A stretch of DNA of 64,000 bases, from positions 3,476,001 through 3,540,000 of the forward strand of contig NC_015675.1 in NCBI RefSeq assembly GCF_000176035.2. The letters are read 5' to 3'. The position numbers and the translations under genes are program-made. Below are positions 16,425 through 25,844 of this stretch, one piece after another. The notes below the pieces were generated by a model. It searched no databases, was not told the origin of the DNA, and was given only the letters and a program-made list of their open reading frames with translations. Numbering within the stretch: position 1 is the stretch's first letter; each line of letters opens with the position of its first letter. The stretch is from Mesorhizobium opportunistum WSM2075 (GTDB taxonomy: Bacteria; Pseudomonadota; Alphaproteobacteria; Rhizobiales; Rhizobiaceae).

Positions 16425-17512
16425 GCACGATCCAGCTGCGTAACCTCACCAAAACATTCGGCGATTTCACCGCGCTGAAGACCATGGACCTCGAAATATC
16501 CGATGGCGAGTTCATGGCGCTGCTCGGACCCTCGGGCTGCGGCAAGTCGACGACGATGAACATGATCGCCGGCATGGAAGAACCGACCAGCGGCAAGATC
16601 CTGTTTGGCGAGCGCGACATGGCCGGCGTGCCGATGGGCCGGCGCGGCGTCGGCTTCGTGTTCCAGAACTACGCCATCTTCACCCACATGACGGTGCGCC
16701 AGAACCTTGCCTATGGCCCGAGGATGCGCGGCGCGGACAAAGCCGAGATCGACCGCCGCGTCGGCGCCATTGCCGAGCTGCTGCAACTGGCGCCGCTGCT
16801 CGACCGCAAGGCCGACCGGCTCTCGGTCAACATATTGCAGCGCGTGGCGATCGGCCGCTCGGCCATCATGGAGCCTGCGATCTTCCTGCTCGACGAGCCG
16901 CTGTCCAATGTCGATGCCGCCTTCCGGGCTGTGATGCGCACCGAGCTGAAGCAGCTACAGCGCCAGTTCAGGCAGACCATGGTCTACGTCACTCACGACC
17001 AGCTCGAGGCCATGACCATGGCCGACCGCATTGCCGTGATGGATCATGGCGTGCTGCAGCAGGTCGGCACCCCGCTCGAGGTCTACAACAACCCAGCCAA
17101 TGTCTTCGTCGCCCGCTTCATCGGCGCCCCGGGCATGAACCTGCTCAAGGGCAGGCCGGCGGAGAGCGACCGCGGGCTGGTCATCGATCTCGGGCCGCTG
17201 GGTGTGACGCCGCCATTGCCGGACGATCTGGCAGCCACCGTGCGCGGTGCACGCGGCGACGTACTCTACGGCTTCAGGCCCGAACAGGTAGCTTTGGCGC
17301 AGGGCGCGCGCGGGCTCGCCATGCCTGTCACCTTCGTCGAGCGGATCGGTGCGCGCACCATCGTCCATCTCGGCGAAGGCGAGGGCGCCGTGAAGGCGGT
17401 GTTCGACAATGATGTCGGGCTGTCGATCGGGCAGATGGCTGTCGTCGCGCCCGCGGCTTCGTCGGTGCGTGTCTTCGACGCCGCCAGCGGCCTTGCGATG
17501 AGGGTGGGCTGA
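16421..17512 (+). CDS. ABC ATPase 1 of the CUT1 importer, degenerate signature motif
   Basis: 363 residues, MalK/UgpC type with a C-terminal TOBE-like domain. Walker A GPSGCGKST (36-44), Q-loop VFQNYAIFTHM, Walker B LLDEP with catalytic E159, and H-loop YVTHDQ are all intact. The signature that should read LSGGQ is LSVNI (134-138), followed by LQRVAIGRS. The neighbour ATPase has the opposite defect, so the two probably form an obligate heterodimer with one good and one degenerate ATP site. The frame is open throughout, so this is not a pseudogene. Confidence 0.92.
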   Translation: MSTIQLRNLTKTFGDFTALKTMDLEISDGEFMALLGPSGCGKSTTMNMIAGMEEPTSGKILFGERDMAGVPMGRRGVGFVFQNYAIFTHMTVRQNLAYGPRMRGADKAEIDRRVGAIAELLQLAPLLDRKADRLSVNILQRVAIGRSAIMEPAIFLLDEPLSNVDAAFRAVMRTELKQLQRQFRQTMVYVTHDQLEAMTMADRIAVMDHGVLQQVGTPLEVYNNPANVFVARFIGAPGMNLLKGRPAESDRGLVIDLGPLGVTPPLPDDLAATVRGARGDVLYGFRPEQVALAQGARGLAMPVTFVERIGARTIVHLGEGEGAVKAVFDNDVGLSIGQMAVVAPAASSVRVFDAASGLAMRVG

Positions 17513-17515
17513 GCC

Positions 17516-18577
17516 ATGGCCGACATCATCTTCCGCAATGTCACGAAACGCTATGGCGCAACGCTTGCCCTCGATGACGCCTCGTTCACCATCAACGACA
17601 ACGAGTTCTTCTGCTTCTTCGGGCCGCCGCTGTCGGGCAAGTCGACGATCCTGCGCCTGGTGCTCGGGCTTGAGACGCCGGATGCCGGCGAAATCCTGAT
17701 CGGCGGCAAGCCGGTCAATACGGTATCGCCGGCCGAGCGCAATGTGGCGATGGTGTTCCAGAACCTGGCGCTGTTCCCGCATATGAGCGCGCTGGACAAT
17801 GTGCGTTTCCCGCTGGTCGAGCGCCGGGTCGCCGAGACCCAGATCGAAAAGCGCGTCGCCGATGTCGCCGCCAAGCTGCATATCGGTCACATCCTGCACA
17901 AGCCGCCGGCGCAGCTTTCGGGCGGCGAGCGGCAGCGCGTGGCGATCGCGCGGGCGCTGGTGCGCGACCCCAATGCCTATCTGATGGACGATCCGATCTC
18001 GGCGCTCGATGCCAGGCTGCGCGAGGAAACGCGGGTCGAGCTGAAGCGCATCCAGCGCGAGCTCGGCAAGACGCTTATCTATGTCACCCACGACCAGGAA
18101 GAGGCGATGTCGATCGCCGACCGCATCGCCATACTGGACACTGGCACGATCAGGCAGATCGGTGCGCCGGCCGAGATCTACGACCGACCGGCCAGCACCT
18201 ATGTGGCGCGGCTGCTCGGTTCGCCTGTCATGAACATCCTGAAATCGGCGCGCGGCGAGGGCGGCGTCGAGGCGGCTGAAGGCACGATCCAGATTGCCGA
18301 CAAGGCTGCCCCCGTTGATGCTGTCGAGATTGGGCTGAGACCGGAAGACATCAAGGTTAGACCGTGGGGCGATGGAGGGCCGGGCCACCCGGCGCGGGTG
18401 TTCGAGGTCGAGCCGCTCGGCGGCTATACCGTGGTGACGCTCGCCGCCGGGCAGGCGCGGCTGAAGGCACTGTTGCGCGGCCAGCCCGACATCAGGCCCG
18501 ATGCGATGGTGGCGATATCCTGCGAGCCGGCCCGCGTGCATTATTTCGGGCAGAGCGGAGGCGCGTTGGCGAGATGA
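17516..18577 (+). CDS. ABC ATPase 2 of the CUT1 importer, catalytic Glu replaced
   Basis: 353 residues. Walker A is GPPLSGKST (36-44), the signature a canonical LSGGE (134-138) and the H-loop YVTHDQEEA. Walker B reads YLMDDP, so the catalytic glutamate position 159 holds aspartate. The C-terminus has a TOBE-type domain (VEIGLRPEDIKV). It lies 3 nt after ATPase 1 and aligns with it without gaps across the motifs. Together they would make an asymmetric nucleotide-binding pair. Rhizobial glycerol importers (GlpS/GlpT) also use two ATPases. Confidence 0.92.
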   Translation: MADIIFRNVTKRYGATLALDDASFTINDNEFFCFFGPPLSGKSTILRLVLGLETPDAGEILIGGKPVNTVSPAERNVAMVFQNLALFPHMSALDNVRFPLVERRVAETQIEKRVADVAAKLHIGHILHKPPAQLSGGERQRVAIARALVRDPNAYLMDDPISALDARLREETRVELKRIQRELGKTLIYVTHDQEEAMSIADRIAILDTGTIRQIGAPAEIYDRPASTYVARLLGSPVMNILKSARGEGGVEAAEGTIQIADKAAPVDAVEIGLRPEDIKVRPWGDGGPGHPARVFEVEPLGGYTVVTLAAGQARLKALLRGQPDIRPDAMVAISCEPARVHYFGQSGGALAR

Positions 18578-18612
18578 TTGCGGCCGCGAGGACAGAGTTT
18601 CGGGAGGAAGAC

Positions 18613-19698
18613 ATGACAGGCAAAGGTTTCGAGCCGGACGTGAAGGTCCGCACGAAAGAATACAGGATCGGCTGCGTCGGCGCCGGCATGATCATGGCCG
18701 AGTGCCATCTGGCTGCCTACAAGGAGGCCGGGTTTCCGGTGGTGGCGATCGCTTCGCGCACCAAGGCAAGCGCCCAGAAGGTGGCGACACGCTGGGGCAT
18801 CCCGATCGTCCACGATACACCGGAACAGCTGATGGAGGACACTGATGTCGAGATCATCGACCTTGCCTTTCCGCCGGACCAGCAGCCGGCGCTGATCCGC
18901 CATGCGCTGAAGCAGAAGCACATCAAGGCGATCCTGGCGCAGAAGCCGTTGGCGCTGTCGGTCGAGGAGGCGGTCAAGCTGCGCGACGAAGCGGCGACGG
19001 CCGGCAAGATCCTCTCGGTCAACCAGAACATGCGCTACGACCAGTCGATGCGCGTGCTGAAGCAGATCATGGACAGCGGCGCGCTCGGCGACATCGTGTT
19101 CGCGCAGATCGACATGCACGCCATCCCGCACTGGCAGACCTTCCTCGAGGATTACGACCGGCTGACGCTCGCCAATATGAGCGTGCATCATCTCGATGTG
19201 CTGCGTTTCCTGTTCGGCGATCCCGAGGAAATCACCACGCTGACGCGCAAGGATCCGCGCACGAAGTTCGATCACTCCGACGGCATCACCGTGTCGACAC
19301 TGCGCTTCCCATCCGGCGTGCTCGCCGTGTCGCTGGAGGATGTGTGGTCCGGCCCGCGCCAGGAAGGCTACAAGGACGACCAGCATATCAACTGGCGCGT
19401 CGACGGCACCAAGGGCGTGGCCAAGGGTACGATCGGCTGGCCGACGGGCGCTGCCTCGACCCTGACCTACGCCTCGACCGAGACCACCGGCGGCGAATGG
19501 GTGAGCCCAAGCTGGGACACAATGTGGTTCCCCCATGCCTTTATCGGGGTGATGGAGCAGCTGCAGCACGCGGTGAAGACAGGCACGCCGCCGGCGCTGT
19601 CGGTCGCCGACAACGTCAAGACCATGGCGCTGGTCGAGGCGGGCTACCGCTCGATCGACGAGGGCCGCACGGTCAAGCTGTCCGAGATCGCTACCTGA
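18613..19698 (+). CDS. Gfo/Idh/MocA-family NAD(P)-dependent oxidoreductase
   Basis: 361 residues. The N-terminal Rossmann fold begins YRIGCVGAGMIMAECHLAAY. The family motif is present as AQKPLA (the EKP region; Q replaces E), followed by VNQNMRYDQSM. The C-terminal half has HHLDVLRFLFGDP. Such enzymes oxidise inositols, sugars and, as MocA, rhizopines. ATG 18613 follows a strong GGGAGGAAG; an earlier ATG at 18574 overlaps the ATPase stop. Being downstream of the importer suggests that it oxidises the imported polyol or sugar. Confidence 0.88.
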   Translation: MTGKGFEPDVKVRTKEYRIGCVGAGMIMAECHLAAYKEAGFPVVAIASRTKASAQKVATRWGIPIVHDTPEQLMEDTDVEIIDLAFPPDQQPALIRHALKQKHIKAILAQKPLALSVEEAVKLRDEAATAGKILSVNQNMRYDQSMRVLKQIMDSGALGDIVFAQIDMHAIPHWQTFLEDYDRLTLANMSVHHLDVLRFLFGDPEEITTLTRKDPRTKFDHSDGITVSTLRFPSGVLAVSLEDVWSGPRQEGYKDDQHINWRVDGTKGVAKGTIGWPTGAASTLTYASTETTGGEWVSPSWDTMWFPHAFIGVMEQLQHAVKTGTPPALSVADNVKTMALVEAGYRSIDEGRTVKLSEIAT

Positions 19699-19753
19699 TC
19701 ACCGCAACTGAAACACCAGACAACTGAATCGCTTACAGGGAGGAATTCACGTC

Positions 19754-20668
19754 ATGATGCAGGCAGGTATTTTCACGGGCTATTTCCCGTACGGTCTCGA
19801 AGAGACGGCGAAGAAGATCCGCGGGCTCGGTTTCAACACGGTGCAGCTCGACCTGCACTTCAGGGATGTCGACCTGTCGGCCGGCCAGATCACCAAGGAC
19901 AAGGCGAAAAAGGTGCGCGACGTGTTCCGCGACCACAATCTGCCTGTCTGCTGCGTGTCGGGCTATACCAACATCATCCATCCCGACAAGGCCGAGCGCG
20001 ACAAGCGCGTCGGCTACCTCAAGGAGATCATCCGCAATGCCCGCCATTTCGGCTCGCCTTACGTGATCTCGGAGACCGGGACCTACAACACCGAATCCGA
20101 CTGGGTGCATCACCCCAAGAACAAGACGGAGGAAGGTTTCGAGGAATGCCGCAAGGTGATCGCGGACCTCGCGCAGACAGCCTATGACCACGGCGCGGTC
20201 TTCCTGCTCGAAACCTACGTCAACAACGTCGTCGGCTCGGTCGAGGAGACGGTCAGGATGTTCGCGCAGGTCGACCATCCCGGCCTTGGACTGCTGATGG
20301 ACCCGACCAACTATTTCGAGACGCACAACATCGACCGCATGGATCAGATCCTGAACCAGGTGTTCGACACGCTGACCGACAAGATCAAGATTGCGCACGC
20401 CAAGGACGTCAAGCGTTCTGGCGACGACAAGTCGGAGAAGCACGCCGATATCGGCGACGCCGACGCGATGGAAAGCCATACGTTCCGCGGCGTCGGCGAG
20501 ATCGAGCTGCCGGCGCCGGGCCTCGGCTCGCTGAACTACGACCTCTATCTCAAGCGGCTGGCGGAAAAGCACCCGAACATCCCGGTGATCATCGAGCATC
20601 TGTCGGAAGACGACGTGCCGCGCGCCAAGACATTCCTCGACGGGAAGTTCCGCGCCAACGGCCTCTGA
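19754..20668 (+). CDS. Sugar phosphate isomerase/epimerase family (xylose-isomerase-like TIM barrel)
   Basis: 304 residues. Metal-site segments typical of IolE/IolI/MocC-like enzymes are visible: ISETGTYN, a central LLETYVNN, LLMDPTNYFETHN, IKIAHAKDVK and IIEHLSEDD near the end. Members isomerise, epimerise or dehydrate keto-sugars and inosose, so action on the product of the preceding dehydrogenase is plausible. An AGGGAGGAATTCACGTC leader precedes ATG 19754, and another ATG follows at 19757. Confidence 0.88.
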   Translation: MMQAGIFTGYFPYGLEETAKKIRGLGFNTVQLDLHFRDVDLSAGQITKDKAKKVRDVFRDHNLPVCCVSGYTNIIHPDKAERDKRVGYLKEIIRNARHFGSPYVISETGTYNTESDWVHHPKNKTEEGFEECRKVIADLAQTAYDHGAVFLLETYVNNVVGSVEETVRMFAQVDHPGLGLLMDPTNYFETHNIDRMDQILNQVFDTLTDKIKIAHAKDVKRSGDDKSEKHADIGDADAMESHTFRGVGEIELPAPGLGSLNYDLYLKRLAEKHPNIPVIIEHLSEDDVPRAKTFLDGKFRANGL

Positions 20669-20724
20669 TGATCACTCCGCGCTGCCGGTTCGCGGCGGCG
20701 CGGTTCCAAACAAGGGAGGAAAGA

Positions 20725-21669
20725 ATGTTGAAATTTGCATTGAAATTGGCGGCCGCCGCGACAGTGCTTGCCGGCGTCGCGTTCGGATCGACGGCGCAGG
20801 CGCAAGATGGCCAGAAGACCTTCTATCTCCTGTCGCATGGCGGCCCGTCTGACGCGTTCTGGATCGACTGGAACGCCGGCGCGACCAAGGCCTGCGACCA
20901 GCTCAAGGTGACCTGCAAGATCTCCTTCAGCGGCGGCGACATGGCGGCGCAGAAGGAGGCCTTCAACTCGGCGCTCGCCGCCAAGCCTGACGGCATCGCC
21001 ACGACCTCGGCGCAGCCGGGCCTGTGGACCGAGGAGGTCAAGGCGGCCAAGGCGGCAGGCATCCCGATCGTGTTCTTCAACACCGATGATCCGGCGACGG
21101 GGCGTCAGGCCTATGTCGGGGCCGACCTCAAGGAAGCAGGCGCGATCTGGGCCAAATATCTCGTCGACCACAAGATGGTGAAGCAGGGCGACAAGGTGTT
21201 CCTGCCGGTCGAGGTTCCCGGCGCCAGCTACCAGCAGCTTGAAACCGAGGGCATCGCCAGCGTGTTCGATCCGCTGGGGATCAAATACGATGTGGTCGAT
21301 TGCGGCACCGATCCGGCCGGCATTATCGCCAAGATGACCGACTACATGGTGGCCAACAATCCGCCGGCGATCATCGCGCTCGGCGATTCCGTGGCGGCCA
21401 GCGTTAAGCGGGTGTTCGACGGCGCGGGTGTGCCGGCCGGCAAGATCCCGGTCGTCGGCTGGGGCAATTCCAAGGAGACGGGGCAGGCGGTCAAGGACGG
21501 CTTCGTCAACGCCGCCGCCTGGCAGTACCCGTCGGCGCAGGGCTTCATGCCGGTGGCGCTGCTCGGGCTCGCCGCCGCGGGTGAGCCGATCGGCTACGAC
21601 ATCCACACCTTCGGTCTCTACGACGCCTCCAGCGTCGACCCGATCCTGAAGCTCTACGACAAGAAGTGA
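20725..21669 (+). CDS. Periplasmic sugar-binding protein (CUT2, RbsB type)
   Basis: 314 residues with a signal peptide ending AQA (about residue 23). The mature protein has the RbsB-like fold with IPIVFFNTDDPATG and WQYPSAQGFMPVALL. It belongs with the permease and half-size ATPase that follow. ATG 20725 sits behind GGGAGGAAAGA. It is the second importer in one array, so the cluster may take up two related compounds. Confidence 0.88.
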   Translation: MLKFALKLAAAATVLAGVAFGSTAQAQDGQKTFYLLSHGGPSDAFWIDWNAGATKACDQLKVTCKISFSGGDMAAQKEAFNSALAAKPDGIATTSAQPGLWTEEVKAAKAAGIPIVFFNTDDPATGRQAYVGADLKEAGAIWAKYLVDHKMVKQGDKVFLPVEVPGASYQQLETEGIASVFDPLGIKYDVVDCGTDPAGIIAKMTDYMVANNPPAIIALGDSVAASVKRVFDGAGVPAGKIPVVGWGNSKETGQAVKDGFVNAAAWQYPSAQGFMPVALLGLAAAGEPIGYDIHTFGLYDASSVDPILKLYDKK

Positions 21670-21677
21670 GAAACCGG

Positions 21678-21706
21678 CGCCCGCCGGAAAAAGCGGCGGG
21701 CGTTTT
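21678..21706 (+). terminator. Terminator-like hairpin after solute-binding-protein gene
   Basis: Perfect 9-bp stem CGCCCGCCG/CGGCGGGCG with loop GAAAAAG and a TTTT tail, only 8 nt after the stop. It probably terminates a fraction of transcripts, so that binding protein exceeds permease. Confidence 0.7.
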
Positions 21707-21728
21707 CCAAAGCATGGTCCAAGCAGTC

Positions 21729-22733
21729 ATGACAATCGCCGCAGAAGATAACGCGCCGGGAGCGAAGGGCAGATCGAGCCTGCTGCGCTCGCCGCAATTC
21801 TCCTCCTTCGTCATCCTCGTCGTCCTGCTGGTGGCGTTCGCCATCGCGGACGCCAATTTCCTGTCGCCGCTCAACATCTCCAACATGATGGCGTTCCTGC
21901 CCGAGCTCGGCATTATCGCGCTCGGCATGACGCTGCTCCTGACGGCAGGCGAGTTCGACCTTTCCGTCGGCGCGGTGTTCGGGCTGGCGCCGGTCGTGGT
22001 CATGCTTCTGGTGCAGAATGGCGGGGTGGATATCGGCGTCGCCCTTCTGGCCGGGCTTCTCCTGTGCATCGCGATCGGCGCGATCAACGGGCTGATCGTC
22101 ACCAAGATCGGCATCTCGTCCTTCCTGGTGACGCTGTCGATGCTGCTCGTCGTGCGCGGGGCGGCGCTCTACATCACGCAGGGATTTCCGCTGAAATCCT
22201 GGGACCAGCCCGGCTTCTTCGTGACGCTGCTCGCCGGCAGCTTCAACATCGGCTCGTTCCGCTTCTACACCTCGCTGTGGTGGTTCATCGGCCTGTCGCT
22301 GTTTGCCATCTACATCCTGCGCTACGCCAAGCTCGGCAACTGGATCAGCGCCATCGGTTCGAACCGCAACGCGGCGGTGGCGCGCGGTGTGCCGGCGGAC
22401 GCCGTCAAGATCTGGCTGTTCATCGCGACCTCGGTGCTGGCCGGGCTTGCCGGCATGATCAGCGCCTTCCGCATCTCCGCCGCCTCACCGGTGGCCGGCA
22501 CCGGCTACGAGCTGGAAGTGATCGCCATGGTGGTGGTCGGCGGCACGGCGCTGACCGGCGGGCGCGGCACCATCCTGGGCACCATCGTCGGCGCGCTGAT
22601 GCTGCGCGCCATCCGCAACGGCATCGTGCTGATCGGCGTACCGGGGCTTGCCTACAATATTTTCGTCGGCCTCATCATCCTCGCCATGCTTATCCTGCAC
22701 GCTCTGCTGCAGAAGAACGCCGCAAGGGGCTGA
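21729..22733 (+). CDS. CUT2 sugar ABC permease (RbsC type)
   Basis: 334 residues with about ten hydrophobic helices. Landmarks are GMTLLLTAGEFDLSVGAVFG and the conserved GGTALTGGRGTILGTIVGA near the C-terminus. No good ribosome site was found. ATG 21729 (MTIAAED) is preferred; ATG 21714 or GTG 21666 inside the hairpin are alternatives. The stop is 2 nt before the ATPase start. Confidence 0.88.
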   Translation: MTIAAEDNAPGAKGRSSLLRSPQFSSFVILVVLLVAFAIADANFLSPLNISNMMAFLPELGIIALGMTLLLTAGEFDLSVGAVFGLAPVVVMLLVQNGGVDIGVALLAGLLLCIAIGAINGLIVTKIGISSFLVTLSMLLVVRGAALYITQGFPLKSWDQPGFFVTLLAGSFNIGSFRFYTSLWWFIGLSLFAIYILRYAKLGNWISAIGSNRNAAVARGVPADAVKIWLFIATSVLAGLAGMISAFRISAASPVAGTGYELEVIAMVVVGGTALTGGRGTILGTIVGALMLRAIRNGIVLIGVPGLAYNIFVGLIILAMLILHALLQKNAARG

Positions 22734-22735
22734 CG

Positions 22736-23512
22736 ATGGAAGTGCTTCGGCTGCAGAATCTGCAAAAATCCTTCGGCAGCGTGCGCGCGCTGAAGAATGC
22801 CTCGCTGACGCTGAGGGAGGGCGAGGTGGTGGCGCTGCTCGGCGACAATGGCGCCGGCAAGTCGACGCTGATCAAGGCGATCTCGGGCGTGTTCCCCGTC
22901 GACCGTGGCGACATCTTCGTGCGCGGCGAGAAGGTCTCGATCCGCTCGACCCGCGATGCGATGGACCTCGGCATCGAAACCATCCACCAGGACACCTCGC
23001 TGGCGCCGGATCTCAGCATCGCGCGCAATCTTTTCCTTGGCCGCGAGCCGGTCAGTTTTGGCTGGCTCGGCGTGTTCGCGCCGCTCGATCTCGCAAAGTT
23101 GCGCAAGGCCGCTTCCGAACTGCTCAAGCGCGTCGGCATTTCGAAGAAGCTGGACGCCGATGCGCTGGTCTCGACGTTGTCGGGCGGCGAACGGCAGTCG
23201 ATCGCCATTTCGCGCGCCATGCAGTTCGCCGCCAAGGTGATCATCCTGGACGAGCCGACCAACAATCTCGGTGTCGAGGAAACCCATGGCGTGCTGCGCT
23301 TCGTCAAGGAGGTGCGCGACGCCGGCCATTCGGTGCTGCTCATCACCCACAACATCCACCACGTGTTCCAGGTCGCCGATCGCATCATCGTCATGCGGCG
23401 TGGCGAGATCGTCGCCGAACAGACGGTCGCCGACACCGATCTCTTGACCGTGGAAAGCATCATCACCGGCGCCGACATGTCGGCCTTGCTCAAGGAGGCG
23501 AGGGCAAAGTGA
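22736..23512 (+). CDS. CUT2 ABC ATPase, half-size
   Basis: 258 residues, a single nucleotide-binding domain instead of the usual duplicated 500-residue RbsA form. Walker A GDNGAGKST, signature LSGGERQSIAIS, Walker B ILDEPTNNLG and H-loop ITHN are present. Single-domain CUT2 ATPases such as FrcA occur in rhizobial sugar importers. It ends 10 nt before the DUF4432 gene. Confidence 0.9.
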   Translation: MEVLRLQNLQKSFGSVRALKNASLTLREGEVVALLGDNGAGKSTLIKAISGVFPVDRGDIFVRGEKVSIRSTRDAMDLGIETIHQDTSLAPDLSIARNLFLGREPVSFGWLGVFAPLDLAKLRKAASELLKRVGISKKLDADALVSTLSGGERQSIAISRAMQFAAKVIILDEPTNNLGVEETHGVLRFVKEVRDAGHSVLLITHNIHHVFQVADRIIVMRRGEIVAEQTVADTDLLTVESIITGADMSALLKEARAK

Positions 23513-23522
23513 AGGACGTCGC

Positions 23523-24698
23523 ATGGTAGAGCTTTACGGCAAGACGCTGTCGCGAAGGCAAGTCGCCGAGCGGTCCGGCATGCTGTCGCAATTCGCCGGG
23601 GTGCGGCTGATGACGCTTGGCGACGGGGTGGAGCGCGGCATCCGCATGCTTGAGTTCCGTACCGGTTCGGGCCTGCGCTTCACCGCGCTGGTCGATCGCG
23701 CGCTCGACATCGCCGACTGCGACTATAGGGGCCAGGCGATCGGCTGGCATTCGCCGAGCGGTTTTCGCCATCCGGGCTTGCACGAGTATGAGGGGGAGGG
23801 CGGGCTCGCCTGGGCGCGCTCCTTTTCCGGCCTGCTCGTCACCTGCGGGCTCGACCACATACTGGGCCGGGAAGAAGTGCCTGTTGACACCTACAACTAC
23901 CCCGGCAAGAAGACCGCGGTCCATTCGCTGCATGGCCGTGTCGGCACGATCCCGGCGCGGCTGACCGGTTATGGCGAGCGCTGGGAGGGTGACCGCTGCG
24001 TGCTGTGGGCCGAAGGTGTCGTCCAGCAATCGGCGGTGTTCGGCGAGGATTTGCATCTGATCCGTCGCATCGAGACCGATGTCGGCGGCAGCGAGATCCG
24101 GCTGTCCGACCGTGTCGTCAATCACGGCTTCAACCGCACGCCGCATATGTGTTTCTACCACGTCAATGTCAGCCATCCCTTGCTCGACGAAGGGTCGCGT
24201 TATCTGGCGCCGATCCGCGAAATTGTCTGGGCCGGCCATGCCGGCGAGCGCTACGAGGCGCAGAAGGTCGGCTACCGCACGGTGCCGGGGCCGCAGCTCG
24301 GTTTCAGCGAACAGGTCTGGCAGCATGAGATGGCGGCCGACGCCAATGGCGAGGTACCGGTGGCGGTGGTCAACGACCGGCTCGGTCTCGGCTTCGAAGT
24401 GGTGACGCGCAAGGACCAATTGCCTTGCGCCTATCAATGGCAGAACTTCCAGGCCGGGCAGTATGCGCTGGGCATTGAGCCTTCGACCCATCATGTGCTC
24501 GGCGATCTCGCCGCGCGCGAACGCGGCGAGATGATCTGGCTGGAGCATGGCGAAAGCCGGGGCTACGATGCGGTGTTTCGCGTCCTCGATGGCGCCGGCG
24601 AGATTGCCGCGGCCGAAAGCAGGATTACCTCTATCGCCAGGCAGCCGCGGCAGGATTATCCGCAACCGTCGGGAAATTTTGCGAGATTGAGGGCATGA
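23523..24698 (+). CDS. DUF4432 aldose-1-epimerase-like protein
   Basis: 391 residues of beta-rich galactose-mutarotase-like fold. Visible segments are VDRALDIADCDYRG, VHSLHGRVGTIPA, MCFYHVNVSHPLLD and the C-terminal GIEPSTHH. DUF4432 proteins are linked to sugar catabolism operons and presumably interconvert anomers or act on sugar ring forms; no reaction is established. The position after the CUT2 importer supports a role in handling the imported sugar. Confidence 0.85.
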   Translation: MVELYGKTLSRRQVAERSGMLSQFAGVRLMTLGDGVERGIRMLEFRTGSGLRFTALVDRALDIADCDYRGQAIGWHSPSGFRHPGLHEYEGEGGLAWARSFSGLLVTCGLDHILGREEVPVDTYNYPGKKTAVHSLHGRVGTIPARLTGYGERWEGDRCVLWAEGVVQQSAVFGEDLHLIRRIETDVGGSEIRLSDRVVNHGFNRTPHMCFYHVNVSHPLLDEGSRYLAPIREIVWAGHAGERYEAQKVGYRTVPGPQLGFSEQVWQHEMAADANGEVPVAVVNDRLGLGFEVVTRKDQLPCAYQWQNFQAGQYALGIEPSTHHVLGDLAARERGEMIWLEHGESRGYDAVFRVLDGAGEIAAAESRITSIARQPRQDYPQPSGNFARLRA

Positions 24699-24747
24699 TG
24701 CGACAGGAATGCTCCGGCTGGCGGGCCGGAAAGCGGAGGCCGGTGTG

Positions 24748-25830
24748 ATGGGCAAAAAACGCGACTACAGTCTGGTCGGCGAAAGCACGCGGCTTGCGGT
24801 CGAGACCGGCCTGGCCTCGGCCGAGTGGTACCACACCGACGTGCCGCGCAAGGCGATGAAGGAGCTGATGCAACGCTCCGACGGTCCGGCGATCCGCGAC
24901 ACGGTGATCTGGCTCGCCGTCATACTGGGCTCCGCCGCCGGCATCGTCTGGTTCTGGGGCTCGTGGTGGGTGGTGCCGTTCCTGTTCGTCTACGGCGTGC
25001 TCTACGGCTCGTCGAGCGACTCCCGCTGGCACGAATGCGGCCACGGCACGGCCTTCCGCACGCGCTGGATGAACGATGTCGTCTACCACATCGCTTCCTT
25101 CATGCTGATGCGCAATCCGGTGCAATGGCGCTGGAGCCATGCCCGCCATCACACCGACACCATCATTGTCGGCCGTGACGCCGAGATCGCCGTCATGCGC
25201 CCGCCGGACCTGCTGAAGGCGGCGCTGGCGTTCACCGGGATTCTCGATTTCCGTTATTCGCTGCCGACCCTGGTGCGCCAGGCCTTTGGCACGCTGTCGG
25301 AGGAGGAGAAGAGCTACATCCCCGAGATGGAGCAGCACAAGGCGGTGGTCGTCGCTCGCTGGCACCTCGCCATCTATGTCGCGACCATCGCGCTTGCGAT
25401 CGCGCTGGGATCATGGCTGCCGCTGGTGCTGATCGGCCTGCCGCGCCTCTATGGCACCTGGCACATGGTGACGACCGGCCTGCTGCAGCATATCGGCCTT
25501 GCCGACAATGTCGTCGACCACCGGCTCAACACCCGCACGGTCTACATGAACCCGATCAGCCGGTTCATCTACTGGAACATGAACTACCACGTGGAGCATC
25601 ACATGTTCCCGATGGTGCCCTATCACGCGCTGCCCAGGCTGCACGAACTGATCAAGCACGACCTGCCCGAGCCGAACCCTTCCATGTGGCATGCCTATCG
25701 CGAGGTCTGGCCGGTCCTGCTCAGGCAGCTGAAATATGAGGATTATTACCTCAAGCGCGAATTGCCGCCGACGGCGAGACCCTATCGCGGCGAATTCCAC
25801 GAGGTCGATATGTCGGCGGCGGCCGAATAG
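24748..25830 (+). CDS. Fatty-acid-desaturase-superfamily di-iron oxygenase, MocD-like
   Basis: 360 residues with several membrane helices. Three histidine boxes bind two irons: HECGH (95-99), HARHH (131-135) and HVEHH (281-285). The adjacent Rieske ferredoxin matches the MocD-MocE pair of rhizopine catabolism, where the oxygenase is thought to demethylate an O-methyl inosamine. A similar oxidative demethylation or hydroxylation of a methylated polyol is the best guess; lipid desaturation cannot be excluded. Start ATG 24748 follows CGGAGG. Confidence 0.85.
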   Translation: MGKKRDYSLVGESTRLAVETGLASAEWYHTDVPRKAMKELMQRSDGPAIRDTVIWLAVILGSAAGIVWFWGSWWVVPFLFVYGVLYGSSSDSRWHECGHGTAFRTRWMNDVVYHIASFMLMRNPVQWRWSHARHHTDTIIVGRDAEIAVMRPPDLLKAALAFTGILDFRYSLPTLVRQAFGTLSEEEKSYIPEMEQHKAVVVARWHLAIYVATIALAIALGSWLPLVLIGLPRLYGTWHMVTTGLLQHIGLADNVVDHRLNTRTVYMNPISRFIYWNMNYHVEHHMFPMVPYHALPRLHELIKHDLPEPNPSMWHAYREVWPVLLRQLKYEDYYLKRELPPTARPYRGEFHEVDMSAAAE

Positions 25831-25844
25831 CTGAGGAGACAGAG

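Noticed and set aside
15449..17512. Long frame that would fuse extra sequence to ATPase 1
   Set aside because: The upstream part is the shadow of the MalF-type permease in another frame. The ATPase start at 16421 overlaps the permease stop as expected.
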